Below, piece by piece: positions 26,011 through 35,654 of a DNA stretch of 64,000 nt (position 1 is the stretch's first letter; each line of letters begins with the position of its first letter). The notes below the pieces were generated by a model. It was given only the letters and a program-made list of their open reading frames with translations. It had not been told where the DNA came from and made no database searches. The DNA is from Caedimonas sp. (lineage in GTDB: Bacteria; Pseudomonadota; Alphaproteobacteria; Caedimonadales; Caedimonadaceae): NCBI GenBank assembly GCA_016794245.1, contig JAEUKR010000039.1:1-64000 (forward strand), in the 5' to 3' direction. Position numbers and translations under genes: made by a program.

Positions 26011-26816
26011 TTAATATTTACCTCACTGCGATCCGATCCCCGAAAAAGGGCAATCACGCGATTGGGGCTATCTCCTGAGGATGACCGAAGATCCTCGCTT
26101 TTCGGATATCCGTCGGAGTAAACATCCTGTCCCGCAAACACGCTCTGCATACTGATGACAATCTTACCTTCCGGGATTGAGGCGGCCAGATCCTCTGCCT
26201 GATCAGCCGTTACCTCAAGCGTCATGGTTCGGGGAGAGGGCAGGTCTTTCCCTTCGGACGTCCTTTGAAGGATGTTATCAACAGCCAATACCCGTACTCC
26301 TCGGATGATCGTCTGTCCTATAAGATCTTCAGCATAGCTTTTAGATTGCGCTCTTCTGGGGATGACAACATCCACAACGTCTCCCGGTGAGACAAAAGAG
26401 GGCGTATTCGAAAGTTTTGAATAAGGAACGGATACCGCCCGCATTCCGGGACGAATGGCCGCGGACAGAATACTTTTGCCGTCCATTTTAATAATGTTGT
26501 TGAGACTGACAGGCTCTCCTCCAAAAATGGGATAGCGCACAACAGCGCCTTCGATCTCTTTAAGCTCCTGTTTGTGGTTTTTCGTAATATATTGCTTGCT
26601 GACGGATTGAATGGGCCATTCTTTCCAAACCAGTTTGTCAACGGAGATAATCTCGCCGGGCTGAAAGGTGGTTGGTGCGATCAGAACCATCGTCGTTTCA
26701 AGTTTTTTGATATGTTCGATATCTTCTTTCTTTTTGTTGAGAATGCTCAACACGAATATTCCTAAAATTGATAATAGTAAAGCGGTGCCGATCACGATTG
26801 CTTTTTTAAATTTCAT
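26007..26816 (-). CDS. cpaB: Tad pilus assembly protein CpaB (RcpC)
   Basis: A 269-residue periplasmic protein with an N-terminal membrane anchor (IVIGTALLLSILGIFVLSIL) and an SAF domain (FQPGEIISVDKLVWKEWPIQ). The conserved RPGMRAVSVPYSKLSNTPSF, then VSPGDVVDVVI, is the RcpC/CpaB signature. It is thought to associate with the CpaC secretin. I placed the start at 26816 (MKFKKAIVIG), where the ATG overlaps the cpaA stop as TAATG. The frame is open 30 codons further but without start signals. Confidence 0.93.
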   Translation of the reverse strand: MKFKKAIVIGTALLLSILGIFVLSILNKKKEDIEHIKKLETTMVLIAPTTFQPGEIISVDKLVWKEWPIQSVSKQYITKNHKQELKEIEGAVVRYPIFGGEPVSLNNIIKMDGKSILSAAIRPGMRAVSVPYSKLSNTPSFVSPGDVVDVVIPRRAQSKSYAEDLIGQTIIRGVRVLAVDNILQRTSEGKDLPSPRTMTLEVTADQAEDLAASIPEGKIVISMQSVFAGQDVYSDGYPKSEDLRSSSGDSPNRVIALFRGSDRSEVNIK

Positions 26817-27379
26817 TAAAGTCCCCGCTGAGTGAAGTAAAGAGAGACAAGAATCAGGCTGCCTGTGAAAATTGAAACTCCATAGGGAATCAGCGTTTTG
26901 GACCATGCAATATCAGAACCGGCGGACGTAAAAGGGATCTGAAGAGACGTTCCAAACATCCAAGGCTGATTGAACAAGGAAGATTCTTTCAGGTTTTTGA
27001 TGAGGTTAAGGCGCAGTGAATCAATGCGGTGGTGCCAAAAAATATAGCAAATACTCAGAATGCCGCCCGCAATTGAAACGATAACAAGATAGGAAGGCAC
27101 ATCCTGAGGCGTCAGCCATAAGATGCTCGCGGAAAGAAATTTCGCGTCGCCTGCCCCCATAACTTTAAAAGCATAAAGCAAATATCCCGATAAAAGAGTA
27201 ATCACAAATATCAGTGCTGTGAAATAATAATCCGTATGGGGATATTCAAGGAAGAGTTTAAGTCCAACACCGCCCAGAATCGTTATGATCAACGCGTTCG
27301 GAATTCGATAAAACATAAAGTCGCTTAAGGCTGCAAAAAAACTCAGCGTCAGAAAGCCAAGGTAACAAAAAGAAACCAA
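26816..27379 (-). CDS. cpaA: Prepilin peptidase CpaA
   Basis: A 187-residue type IV prepilin peptidase (A24 family) that cleaves prepilin leaders at the membrane. The two catalytic aspartates lie in AALSDFMFYRIPNALI (near residue 20) and KVMGAGDAKFLSASIL (near 75). About six hydrophobic segments are present. It appears to start at TTG with a G-rich AGGGGGG upstream; no ATG precedes the first catalytic Asp. First gene of the tad operon. Confidence 0.9.
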   Translation of the reverse strand: MVSFCYLGFLTLSFFAALSDFMFYRIPNALIITILGGVGLKLFLEYPHTDYYFTALIFVITLLSGYLLYAFKVMGAGDAKFLSASILWLTPQDVPSYLVIVSIAGGILSICYIFWHHRIDSLRLNLIKNLKESSLFNQPWMFGTSLQIPFTSAGSDIAWSKTLIPYGVSIFTGSLILVSLYFTQRGL

Positions 27380-27411
27380 GCCACCCCCCTTTTTTTTCTT
27401 ATTTATTTAAA

Positions 27412-27440
27412 ATCCTATTTTATGTTGACTTAAATTTCAA
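27412..27440 (-). promoter_or_regulatory. Likely promoter of the tad operon
   Basis: On the minus strand, TTGAAA (27435-27440) is followed 17 bases later by TAGGAT (27412-27417), placing transcription start about 25 bases before the cpaA start codon. The fit to sigma-70 consensus is fair. Confidence 0.45.
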
Positions 27441-27546
27441 TAGCTATTATTTCTTGATCGAACTAAAGTTTTTGAATAATTTTTTGGCGCAGGTTTTGCA
27501 TCATTTAAATATCGGGGGGCGCTTGAAAAAAATAAGGTCATTTTTT

Positions 27547-28503
27547 ATGTTTGGTTTTATACCCTTCATCTTTCAGGTTGTGAAAGCGTTGATCTTCGGG
27601 ATTTGTCGTACTTCTTTATTGATCGTACGCTGCGCGAGCCTCAAAGGTTTTCTCTCTACCCACATCTTGAAACCTTTTGGGCATGTATGTTTGCTTGGTT
27701 TACTGATAGGGTGCGCGTCGTCCCCCCAATCTCCTTCTCCAGACCTGTCTTCAGGGGATGCCCTGTATCGATTGGCGGAAAATATGAAACGCAACGGCGA
27801 TTACGGCACAGCCATCAGATTTTATCGTCAGGCCCTTTCGGTTGATCCTGACGCCAGGAAAGCGCAACTGGGTCTTGCGGAGACATTGCTGCTGGATGGC
27901 AAAATAGATGAAAGCCGAGCCATGCTTGACAGAATGTTGCTTAAGAATCCAGACGACGGAGAATTCTTGCGCGCGTTTGGCAAGGTGACGATCGCCCAGA
28001 ATGATCTTGATGCTTGTTTCAAGACCTATACCACTTTGCAAAAGTCTTGTCCAAACGATGCGGCTGTCCTCAATGGGTTGGGGATTTGTCATGATTTGTC
28101 TCGACAACATAACCTTGCCCAGCCAATCTATCAAAGGGCAATTACGCTAGCGCCTGACAACCTCAACATTCAATCAAATTATGGTCTGTCTTTAGCCCTT
28201 TCTGGCAAAACAGCGGAAGCCATTCTTCTTTTATCGAAATTGGCTTATCGATCAGAGACTACCCCACATATTCGTCATAACCTGGCGGTTGCTTATGGGT
28301 TGGCTGGTGATATTGATAAAGCGGCGGGTATTTTTTCTCAAGATCTGGACACAGAAGACCTGAAACAGAATATAGCCGTTTTAAAATCGCTTCATCCTGT
28401 TGATACTGGGTCAAAATCCAATCAAAAAAATAAAAAATCCGGAAAAAGAAGAAGTCTGGTCAATCAATTCTCTTCATTAAATTTGTCGCGAATTAATTCC
28501 TGA
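27547..28503 (+). CDS. TadD-like TPR lipoprotein with repeat-derived 5' end
   Basis: A TPR protein divergent from the tad operon. TPR units are visible at ADNMKRNGDYGTAIRFYRQA-like positions (the run starts near LYRLAENMKRNGDYGTAIRF), then DPDARKAQLGLAETLLLDGK and LNIQSNYGLSLALSGKTAEA. A lipobox (LLGLLIG-Cys) precedes CASSPQSPSPDL. TadD homologues have this layout. The start is uncertain: ATG 27547 has AAGGT upstream and would translate repeat A8 in frame; TTG 27667, inside the right arm of A8, would give MKPFGHVCLLGLLIGC. Either way the repeat supplies the coding start. The last 40 bases overlap the convergent HPr gene. Confidence 0.8.
   Translation: MFGFIPFIFQVVKALIFGICRTSLLIVRCASLKGFLSTHILKPFGHVCLLGLLIGCASSPQSPSPDLSSGDALYRLAENMKRNGDYGTAIRFYRQALSVDPDARKAQLGLAETLLLDGKIDESRAMLDRMLLKNPDDGEFLRAFGKVTIAQNDLDACFKTYTTLQKSCPNDAAVLNGLGICHDLSRQHNLAQPIYQRAITLAPDNLNIQSNYGLSLALSGKTAEAILLLSKLAYRSETTPHIRHNLAVAYGLAGDIDKAAGIFSQDLDTEDLKQNIAVLKSLHPVDTGSKSNQKNKKSGKRRSLVNQFSSLNLSRINS
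27558..27687 (+). repeat. Family A palindromic repeat, copy A8, overlapping a gene start
   Basis: Left arm TATACCCTTCATCTTTCAGG; right arm CACATCTTGAAACCTTTTGG. The core keeps CTTTATTGATCGTACGCTGC and GCGAGCCTCAAAGG. The whole copy is free of stops in the tadD-like frame and ends at the codons before the lipobox. Confidence 0.85.
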
Positions 28504-28745
28504 AGGGCAGCCATCAGCGCTTCAGCGTCACGACCGGAGGTGCGAATCTCAAGCCTTGTTCCTTTCGTTGCCGCCAACATCAACAGACCCATAATCGAAC
28601 GGCCAGAAACCACACTATCTCCTGACTTCACCTGAGCTTCCGCGTCAAAAGAAGAACAGACTTTAACAAATCTGGCCGCCGCGCGTGCGTGTAATCCTTT
28701 GGTATTCTCAACAGTTGCCGATTGGGTGAAACATCTCTCACTCAT
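28464..28745 (-). CDS. ptsH: Phosphocarrier protein HPr
   Basis: A 93-residue HPr-like protein. The phosphorylatable His is residue 19 in NTKGLHARAAARFVKV. The regulatory serine site appears as GRSIMGLLML (Ser 50), which in many bacteria is a target of HPr kinase. Its start overlaps the end of the EIIA gene by 8 bases, so the two are coupled. No sugar permease or Enzyme I is in the window. In alphaproteobacteria such proteins usually form a regulatory PTS. The 3' end overlaps the tadD-like gene on the other strand. Confidence 0.95.
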   Translation of the reverse strand: MSERCFTQSATVENTKGLHARAAARFVKVCSSFDAEAQVKSGDSVVSGRSIMGLLMLAATKGTRLEIRTSGRDAEALMAALQELIRDKFNEEN

Positions 28746-29145
28746 GGGACGCCATTAAAAAATGCGATGCTACGTTGATATAGCGCTTTCCGGCTTCTTG
28801 TGTTTCTTTCATGGCTTCGTCGAGAGGTTTCTTGTCGCGGACGCTGACGAGCTTGATAAGCATGGGAAGGTTTACTCCAGCCATGACCTCCACATTCGTA
28901 AGATCCAAAAGAGATAAGGCGAGATTTGAAGGAGTTCCTCCAAACATGTCCGTCAGAACAGCAACGCCCGCGCCCTGATCAAGAGATTTGACCAGATCCA
29001 TCAGCTCGCGGCGTTTCTGGTTTGCATCGTCGTCACTTTCCATGCAGAAAGCGCACATATGGGTTTGAGGTCCCATCACATGTTCGACCACCGCTTTAAA
29101 CTCTTTTGCAAGATTGCCGTGTGTTATTATGACGATACCAATCAT
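28738..29145 (-). CDS. PTS mannose-type EIIA domain protein
   Basis: A 135-residue EIIA-Man family protein. His 9 in IGIVIITHGNLAKEF is the phosphorylation site. VAVLTDMFGGTPSNLALSLL and VEVMAGVNLPMLIKLVSVRD are diagnostic. As a free-standing EIIA next to HPr it probably belongs to a regulatory phosphorelay and not to sugar uptake. The usual upstream hprK gene is missing here. Confidence 0.94.
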   Translation of the reverse strand: MIGIVIITHGNLAKEFKAVVEHVMGPQTHMCAFCMESDDDANQKRRELMDLVKSLDQGAGVAVLTDMFGGTPSNLALSLLDLTNVEVMAGVNLPMLIKLVSVRDKKPLDEAMKETQEAGKRYINVASHFLMASHE

Positions 29146-29284
29146 CTGGCGCTCTCCCTGGCTTTATAAATCGACTGACTTTATCATTAGTATGGCATAT
29201 TCTACTTAAATTAGTCTAAAAATTGAAATGGTATTTCCAATCCATTCATTATAAAGCAAGATGAGATAATCTGAGGTTAGATTG

Positions 29285-29361
29285 CCATAATGTACGCTGC
29301 GTGGGATCAGGGCTCACACCGTGGTTCCGCTAGCCCACATTTCCAAAAAATACTTTGCATA
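29285..29361 (+). repeat. Family A repeat, partial copy A9
   Basis: Keeps the right half of the family: CATAATGTACGCTGCGTGGG, CTCACACCGTGGTTCCGCTA, and an ending like GCCCACATTTCC then ACTTTGCATATAG. The left arm is not recognisable. It lies in the 425-base spacer between EIIA and the orphan secreted protein; I see no convincing gene in the rest of that spacer. Confidence 0.6.
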
Positions 29362-29570
29362 TAGCTGTTCCTCATATCTGGAGCGCCTCTGGTTAAAAAT
29401 AGACTATCCATTCTCGCCGAAATAATTTAAATTTTGTCCAAGAGGTTTTGAGGCGTGAAAAAACTCAAGAGAAAACTGGCGACACTCCTAATAGGTAAAG
29501 TGGGGTTGTGGCTCTTGAAGTTCAGCGTCAATACTCTTTGAGAAGATTAAAAAAAATATGGGAGGGAGAA

Positions 29571-30212
29571 ATGATAACGTTCAAGAGCAATCTTGTTTTA
29601 TTTTTACTATTCGCTTTTTCTTTACAAAGTGTGGAAGCGACGACAAAAGCGCTGGGAAATATATCTGAAAAAGAATATCAAAAAGAAGAAACGCCCTGGC
29701 AAATATCCCAAAAACTCAATGAATCTATAAAAGACTATTATTCGCGGCTTTCTAAACAGCAAGTCCTGATTCCTCATGAAGGGAAAGGCGGCAATAAAAC
29801 TGTTTCTGTAAAACTATGTGATTTAAATAAACAAATATCTGAAGAAGAGATATATGTTGGTTTGCTTAAAGCAGAAATAGGTGAGATGGCGAAGATTAGA
29901 AAGCACATACGAAAAAAGAAACCGGACAGTAAAGATTATGCCGCTCATCTCAAGCGTATCCTACGCAAAACGCCTTACTTGACTTCAAAACAGTTGCGTC
30001 AAACACATTGGAAAACGCTGAAAATGTATTATATCAGTTCACGCAAACTGAAACGGTATAATCGGCAAAAACAAAAACTGCTCTTCACAATCTCAGCTGA
30101 ATTAAGCGCTCAGAGCATTCTGAATGATTTGGAGCGCCAAAACATGGATTTTGTAAGGAGATTGACGAGGCAAAAAACATTGTCTTATTTAAAAGAGATC
30201 TTCCCTGATTAA
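29571..30212 (+). CDS. Orphan secreted basic protein
   Basis: A 213-residue protein I do not recognise. The ATG at 29571 has GGGAGGGAG directly upstream. Residues 1-22 form a clear signal peptide (LVLFLLFAFSLQSVEA). The rest is rich in Lys, Arg, Glu and Gln, probably mostly helical (ISEEEIYVGLLKAEIGEMAK; RKLKRYNRQKQKLLFTISAE), with one cysteine. No membrane anchor follows. It stands alone on the plus strand, with minus-strand genes before (the EIIA/HPr pair) and after (lepA). A periplasmic or exported host-interaction protein is possible but unsupported. Confidence 0.7.
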   Translation: MITFKSNLVLFLLFAFSLQSVEATTKALGNISEKEYQKEETPWQISQKLNESIKDYYSRLSKQQVLIPHEGKGGNKTVSVKLCDLNKQISEEEIYVGLLKAEIGEMAKIRKHIRKKKPDSKDYAAHLKRILRKTPYLTSKQLRQTHWKTLKMYYISSRKLKRYNRQKQKLLFTISAELSAQSILNDLERQNMDFVRRLTRQKTLSYLKEIFPD

Positions 30213-30296
30213 CATATTTTCTTTGTGTTTCAAGCTGTGGAAGCGTTGGGGAGCGGGATTTATTCTTCTCCCCACTTGAAATCCTTTGAATGTACT
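30212..30296 (+). repeat. Family A repeat, internally deleted copy A10
   Basis: Only 85 bases. Left arm TTTGTGTTTCAAGCTGTGGA then AGCGTTGGGG; right arm CCCCACTTGAAATCCTTTGA. The middle of the element is gone but both arms remain. It exactly fills the gap between the stop codons of the secreted protein gene and lepA. Confidence 0.75.
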
Positions 30297-32099
30297 TTAA
30301 GTATCATTCATTTTGAGGGCAGCGAGGAAAGCGCTTTGAGGGATTTCGATCTTGCCGAATTGTCGCATACGTTTTTTCCCCGCTTTCTGTTTTTCAAGCA
30401 GTTTGCGTTTACGGCTGATATCGCCGCCATAACATTTCGCCAATACATCTTTGCGCAAGGGAGAGATTGTTTCTCGCGCAATGATTTTGCCCCCGATAGC
30501 CGCTTGAATGGCGATCTTGAAAAGTTGTCTGGGGATCAGGTCTTTTAGCCGTTCGCATAAAGCGCGCCCGCGATTTTCCGCCTGTGTTCGATGGACAATG
30601 AAGGACAAGGCATCCACAGGGTCGCCGTTAATCAGGATGCTCAACTTGACCAAGTCTCCTTGACGGTAAGTGTCGATCTCGTAATCGAAGCTTGCGTATC
30701 CCCGTGATACTGACTTTAAGCGGTCATAAAAGTCAAAAACGACTTCATTGAGGGGGAGACGATAGACAATCATGGCGCGATTCCCCACATAAGTAAGCTC
30801 TACCTGTTCGCCGCGCCGTTCCGTACAGAGGGCCAGGATAGACCCCAAATAATCATCGGGTACAAAAATCGTTGCTTTAATCCATGGCTCTTCCACGGTA
30901 TCAATTTTGACGACATCTGGATAATCGGCCGGATTATGAAGCTCAATCGCCTCGCCGTTGGTCAGCTTGATCTTGTAGACCACACTAGGAGCGGTGGTCA
31001 CCAAATCCAGATCGTATTCGCGCTCAAGACGCTCCTGAATAATTTCGAGGTGTAATAATCCCAGGAAACCGCATCGAAAACCGAACCCAAGCGCTGCCGA
31101 ACTTTCAGGCTCAAAAGAAAAGCTGGCGTCATTCAGGCGCAATTTGGCCAGGCTTTCTCGAAGATTTTCAAAATCATCGGACTCTGCGGGGAAGAGTCCA
31201 CAGAAGACAACGGGAATGCTGGGTTTGAATCCCGCCAAAGGTTCTGTCGCCGGTCGTCTTTCTTCCGTAATCGTATCCCCCACGTTACAATCCGCCACAT
31301 GGCGAATGCTCGCTGTTATAAAGCCCACTTCTCCGGGGCGCAGTTCATCAAGAGTGACTTTTTTAGGGGTGAAAACGCCCACACTTTCCACTTGATGGGA
31401 AGCGCCTGTGGACATCATGCGAATCTTCGTGCCGCGCTTGAGCACCCCATCTTTGATACGCACAAGAATAATCACGCCCAGATAAGGATCATACCAGCTG
31501 TCAATCAAAAGAGCTTTGAGCGCCGCTGCTGGATCCCCTTGAGGAGCCGGCAATTTTTTGATCAGCGCTTCAAGGACTTGCTCGATACCAATCCCTGATT
31601 TTGCGGAAACCATGATTGCATCCTTTGCCTCCAGGCCGATGACGTCTTCAATTTGACGTTTAACCCGATCAGGATCGGCCGCCGGCAAGTCAATCTTATT
31701 GAGGACAGGAATGATTTCGTGATCGTTTTCAATCGCTTGATAGACATTTGCAAGGGTCTGCGCCTCCACGCCCTGGCTGGCGTCAACCACAAGCAGGGAA
31801 CCTTCGCACGCTGCGAGCGATCGGCTCACTTCGTAGGCGAAGTCGACATGCCCCGGCGTGTCCATCAAGTTCAGTTGATATGTTTTGCCGTCTTGAGTCG
31901 TGTACATAAGGCGCACTGTTTGCGCTTTGATGGTAATGCCGCGCTCGCGCTCGATATCCATGTTATCCAACATCTGGTCTTTAAGCTCACGAGCGCTCAG
32001 CGCGCCGCAGTACTGAATCAGACGATCGGCAAGCGTCGATTTTCCATGATCGATATGGGCAATAATCGCAAAGTTTCGAATATGCTCAAGCATGGTCAT
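30297..32099 (-). CDS. lepA: Elongation factor 4 (LepA)
   Basis: A 600-residue translational GTPase that acts on stalled or mis-translocated ribosomes. G1 is AHIDHGKST at residues 14-22, G3 is DTPGHVDF and G4 is NKIDLP. The LepA-specific C-terminus is present ([20 protein letters not shown], then [16 protein letters not shown]). Its start overlaps the pheT stop as ATGA. Length is standard. Confidence 0.98.
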   Translation of the reverse strand: MTMLEHIRNFAIIAHIDHGKSTLADRLIQYCGALSARELKDQMLDNMDIERERGITIKAQTVRLMYTTQDGKTYQLNLMDTPGHVDFAYEVSRSLAACEGSLLVVDASQGVEAQTLANVYQAIENDHEIIPVLNKIDLPAADPDRVKRQIEDVIGLEAKDAIMVSAKSGIGIEQVLEALIKKLPAPQGDPAAALKALLIDSWYDPYLGVIILVRIKDGVLKRGTKIRMMSTGASHQVESVGVFTPKKVTLDELRPGEVGFITASIRHVADCNVGDTITEERRPATEPLAGFKPSIPVVFCGLFPAESDDFENLRESLAKLRLNDASFSFEPESSAALGFGFRCGFLGLLHLEIIQERLEREYDLDLVTTAPSVVYKIKLTNGEAIELHNPADYPDVVKIDTVEEPWIKATIFVPDDYLGSILALCTERRGEQVELTYVGNRAMIVYRLPLNEVVFDFYDRLKSVSRGYASFDYEIDTYRQGDLVKLSILINGDPVDALSFIVHRTQAENRGRALCERLKDLIPRQLFKIAIQAAIGGKIIARETISPLRKDVLAKCYGGDISRKRKLLEKQKAGKKRMRQFGKIEIPQSAFLAALKMNDT

Positions 32100-34555
32100 G
32101 ATCGAAGTTCAGCCCCCAGATGTTTTTGCATGGCCTCAATAATGTCACGCGATAAACGCATGATCTCTGTTTCTGTTAACGTTGCTTCCTGCGGCTCGAG
32201 ACGGACACTGATAGCTAAAGATTTTTTACCTTCCGGAATTCCTGCCCCTTGATACACATCAAATACGGACACCGACTTGATCAGGATTTTGTTTACTTTT
32301 TGAATCAACTCAACCAGCTTTTGGGCAGGGATGCCGAGATCAACGACAAACGCGAAATCTCGCTCAACCGGTTGATAGGGAGAGAGAGGCAAGAAATTCC
32401 TCTTTGAGGCGGTTGTGGTTGGAATAGCATCCACAAAGACTTCAAACGCGACGACCGTTTCTGTCAGGTCAAATAACTCGAGAATATGGGGGTGGAGTTC
32501 GCCAAATTGAGCAAGTCTGGTTTTCGGCCCCAGTTTCAGAACACCTGATCGACCAGGGTGATACCATGAGGGCGCGTCCAGGCAAACTTGCAGGGAGGAG
32601 GGATCAAAACCACAAGATTCCAGAGTCGTATACGCATCCGCTTTGGCGTCAAACACATCGACCTGTCGGCCTGATTCCAGCCAGTGGCGCGGTCCGGTTA
32701 CGAAGCCCCGTATGCCTGCGGTTGCCAGAAGTTCGATCTCAGGATGATATTGATGACCCACCTCAAACAAGGCAAGATTTTTATGTCCGCGGGTTGTGTT
32801 CCGGCGCAGAGTCTCCAAAAGAAGTGGCAAGAGACTGGGGCGCATGTCCGACATATCGGCGCTGATCGGATTTTCAATCGTCAGAGTCGGATCGCCCCCG
32901 CCGAATTTCACAGCCCATTCTCTTTTTAGAAAAGACCACGTATAGACCTCGGACATCCCGCGCTTCACAAGGCCACGACGGATCTTCCATGTGCGATCAA
33001 AGGGGGTTTTTGAATGAGACGCAGACGCTTTTGACGCGCTTGACGGACTTGGACTTGATCCATATGTTGACGCCTGTAGGGGGGATAAGGTGCTGCTTGT
33101 TGGATTGACGGAAAAGTCTTCGGGAGTTGCTTGAGGAAGTTCAGCCTCCTGAATGGCATCATATCCCTGAATTCGTAAAACTTCTTCGACAAGATCGGCT
33201 TCGCCTTTTATATCTGGACGCCACGATGGCACTTTAAGGGTATGTTCTCCATCGGAAGAAAATCCCAATCGCTCAAGAATCTCATGCGTCTTTGCCTGAG
33301 GAAGATCAAGCCCGCCAAGCGTTTTGACCCGGCTTGCGTGAAAACAGATAGTTCTCTTCGCCAAAGGCTGATCGCCAACGCGCACGATTTCGCCCGGCTC
33401 TCCTCCACACAGATTCAGAATCATTTGAGTAGCTTGCTCAAGCCCTTCTTCGACGATCGCGGGATCTACACCGCGCTCGAACCGATAACGAGAATCGCTT
33501 AAAATCCCCAAAGCGCGTCCCGTGAGCGCAATACGAATGGGATCAAAGAGGGCAGATTCAACAAATACGTTGATGGTTTCTTCCGAACATCCTGAAGCCA
33601 TTCCCCCCATGATGCCCGCGATGGAACAGGGGCCTTGTTGATCGGCAATCACAATCGCGCTTGAAGGGAGATGATAGGTATGATCATCCAAAGCATGCAA
33701 CAGATCTCCCGGCTTTGCCTGACGGATGACCAGATCCCCTTGCAGTCGGTCCGCATCGAACGCATGCATTGGCCGACCTCGGTCATACGCCATAAAATTT
33801 GTGATATCCACGAGAGATGAAATTGGTTTCAGTCCAATTGCTTCAAGTTTTTTCTGAAGCCAACGGGGACTTGGGCCGTTCTTGACGTTCCGGATCAATC
33901 GTCCGGTAAAGAAAGGGCACCCCGTCAGATCTTGAATCTCAATTTGAAGGGGGGTTTTAAAATGGCTTTTGACCACAGGAATGTTAAGGGACTTCAACGT
34001 GCCGATGTGTGTCGCTGCAAGATCCCGCGCAATCCCGCGCACGCTCAAGCAATCACCGCGGTTGGGCGTGATTTCGATGTCGATTACGGGGTCGTCAAGC
34101 TCTTTGTAGACGGCGAATTCTTCGCCTGTGGGCGCATCGGTTGGCAACTCGATAATCCCTTCATGGCTGTCTCCAAGTCCTAACTCACGCATCGAGCACA
34201 TCATCCCTGCACTCTCAACGTCTCGAATGATGCTTTTGCGCAACACAAGCCCTGATGTGGGAATCGTCATGCCAGGAACCGCGAGAACGCTTTTCAATCC
34301 CGCCCGCGCATTCGGCGCGCCACACACAACCTGAAGGACTTCGGCGCCCGTGTTGACGCGACAAACCTTGAGACGATCAGCCTTGGGATGAGGAAGAGCT
34401 TCAAGAATCTCGGCAATCCTGAATCCCCTCAGCGCATCGGCAGGATTGATGATGGTATCAACCAAAAGACCGCTCTTCGTTAAACGCAAGGCGATGTCTT
34501 GCAGCGAGGCGTCAGTCTCCAGGTGTTCCCTGAGCCAGGAAAGCGTAAATTTCAT
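32096..34555 (-). CDS. pheT: Phenylalanyl-tRNA synthetase beta subunit
   Basis: An 819-residue subunit of the heterotetrameric PheRS. The start is the ATG at 34555 ([13 protein letters not shown]), overlapping the pheS stop as TGATG; an open 20-codon upstream extension overlaps pheS and is unlikely. Domains: EMAP-like tRNA-binding region (about 40-150), B3/B4 editing domain, B5, core, and C-terminal ferredoxin-fold anticodon-binding domain ([20 protein letters not shown]). Unusual is a stretch of about 36 residues at 480-515, rich in Ser, Thr and Ala ([20 protein letters not shown]), between B5 and the core, longer than the linker I expect there. Confidence 0.95.
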   Translation of the reverse strand: MKFTLSWLREHLETDASLQDIALRLTKSGLLVDTIINPADALRGFRIAEILEALPHPKADRLKVCRVNTGAEVLQVVCGAPNARAGLKSVLAVPGMTIPTSGLVLRKSIIRDVESAGMMCSMRELGLGDSHEGIIELPTDAPTGEEFAVYKELDDPVIDIEITPNRGDCLSVRGIARDLAATHIGTLKSLNIPVVKSHFKTPLQIEIQDLTGCPFFTGRLIRNVKNGPSPRWLQKKLEAIGLKPISSLVDITNFMAYDRGRPMHAFDADRLQGDLVIRQAKPGDLLHALDDHTYHLPSSAIVIADQQGPCSIAGIMGGMASGCSEETINVFVESALFDPIRIALTGRALGILSDSRYRFERGVDPAIVEEGLEQATQMILNLCGGEPGEIVRVGDQPLAKRTICFHASRVKTLGGLDLPQAKTHEILERLGFSSDGEHTLKVPSWRPDIKGEADLVEEVLRIQGYDAIQEAELPQATPEDFSVNPTSSTLSPLQASTYGSSPSPSSASKASASHSKTPFDRTWKIRRGLVKRGMSEVYTWSFLKREWAVKFGGGDPTLTIENPISADMSDMRPSLLPLLLETLRRNTTRGHKNLALFEVGHQYHPEIELLATAGIRGFVTGPRHWLESGRQVDVFDAKADAYTTLESCGFDPSSLQVCLDAPSWYHPGRSGVLKLGPKTRLAQFGELHPHILELFDLTETVVAFEVFVDAIPTTTASKRNFLPLSPYQPVERDFAFVVDLGIPAQKLVELIQKVNKILIKSVSVFDVYQGAGIPEGKKSLAISVRLEPQEATLTETEIMRLSRDIIEAMQKHLGAELRS

Positions 34556-35625
34556 CAGCGTTCCCCCCCTCCCGTCAAGCCCTCTGTGATGGAAAATCCG
34601 TAACGATGGAGCCACCGCGTATCCGCTTCATAAAATGACCGCAAATCGAGAATGCCGTATTTAAGCATTGCCACACGCTCGACGCCCATCCCGAAGGCAA
34701 ATCCCTGAAAGCGGGCGGGATCAATGTGACAGTTTTCCAGAACGTCAGGATGAACCATGCCACAACCAAGAATCTCAAGCCAATCGTCCCCTTGCCCTAG
34801 AACAAGATTTTCACCGCTGCGCGAAAAGCCAATATCAACCTCAGCCGAGGGTTCCGTAAAAGGAAAATAGGATGGACGAAAGCGGACCGGCAAGTTCGGG
34901 AGATTGAACATGCGCCGAAAAAATTCAGTCATACAATGCTTTAAGTGTCCCATATGAATGCCCTCGCCAATCATTAAACCTTCTACTTGATGAAAGGTGG
35001 GCGTATGCGTTTGATCGTAATCACTGCGAAACACGCGACCTGGCGCAATGATTCGAAGAGGGGGATTTTGCGCAAGCATGGTGCGGATCTGCACAGGCGA
35101 GGTGTGCGTACGCAGCACTTTCTTGACGCCTTCTTTACCGCTAGGCATATAAAAGGTGTCGTGTTCCTGACGGGCGGGATGTTCTGCTGGAATATTCAGT
35201 GCGTCGAAATTATAGTAATCTTCTTCGATATGCGGTCCTTCAGCGACCGAAAATCCCATGGATTTGAAAATTTCTGTCATTTCAAAAAGAGCTTGCGACA
35301 GGGGATGAACAGTCCCTTTAAGTTCAGGACGAACGGGAAGGGACACGTCCAGGCTTTCCGAGGCGAGACGCTGCAACAGTTCTTGGGCTTTTAGCTGAGT
35401 GCGCTTTGTTTCCATTGCCGCCATCAGATCATCGCGCAGTTGATTCAAGGCGGCGCCCCGCTCTTTTCGTTCTTCCGGGGCAAGCGTTCCCAAGTTTTTC
35501 ATCTCTTGCGTCACCTCGCCTTGCTTGCCAAAGGCGGCGATCCGCGCCTGCTCAAGGAGAGAGAGGTCATTTGAAGCTTCAATTGCTTTGAGCCAACGTT
35601 CTTTCATCATCTGAAGAGTCTGCAT
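34555..35625 (-). CDS. pheS: Phenylalanyl-tRNA synthetase alpha subunit
   Basis: A 356-residue catalytic subunit. An N-terminal coiled coil (LLEQARIAAFGKQGEVTQEM) is followed by the class II core: motif 2 RIIAPGRVFRSDYDQTHTPT, then FHQVEGLMI, and motif 3 GFAFGMGVERVAMLKYGILD. I place the start at 35625 (MQTLQMMKERW). The frame is open 29 codons further, but that part overlaps decayed repeats. It lies downstream of rplT with a 172-base gap filled by repeat sequence. Confidence 0.95.
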   Translation of the reverse strand: MQTLQMMKERWLKAIEASNDLSLLEQARIAAFGKQGEVTQEMKNLGTLAPEERKERGAALNQLRDDLMAAMETKRTQLKAQELLQRLASESLDVSLPVRPELKGTVHPLSQALFEMTEIFKSMGFSVAEGPHIEEDYYNFDALNIPAEHPARQEHDTFYMPSGKEGVKKVLRTHTSPVQIRTMLAQNPPLRIIAPGRVFRSDYDQTHTPTFHQVEGLMIGEGIHMGHLKHCMTEFFRRMFNLPNLPVRFRPSYFPFTEPSAEVDIGFSRSGENLVLGQGDDWLEILGCGMVHPDVLENCHIDPARFQGFAFGMGVERVAMLKYGILDLRSFYEADTRWLHRYGFSITEGLTGGGER

Positions 35626-35654
35626 TTTTCTGTGGTTCTTCAAAAGACCTCCTG

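Noticed and set aside
29455-29541. Short GTG-started frame of 28 codons (VKKLKRKLATLLIGKVGLWL)
   Set aside because: It weakly recalls the start of a membrane-associated acyltransferase, but it is too short and lacks a clear ribosome site to call a gene or fossil.
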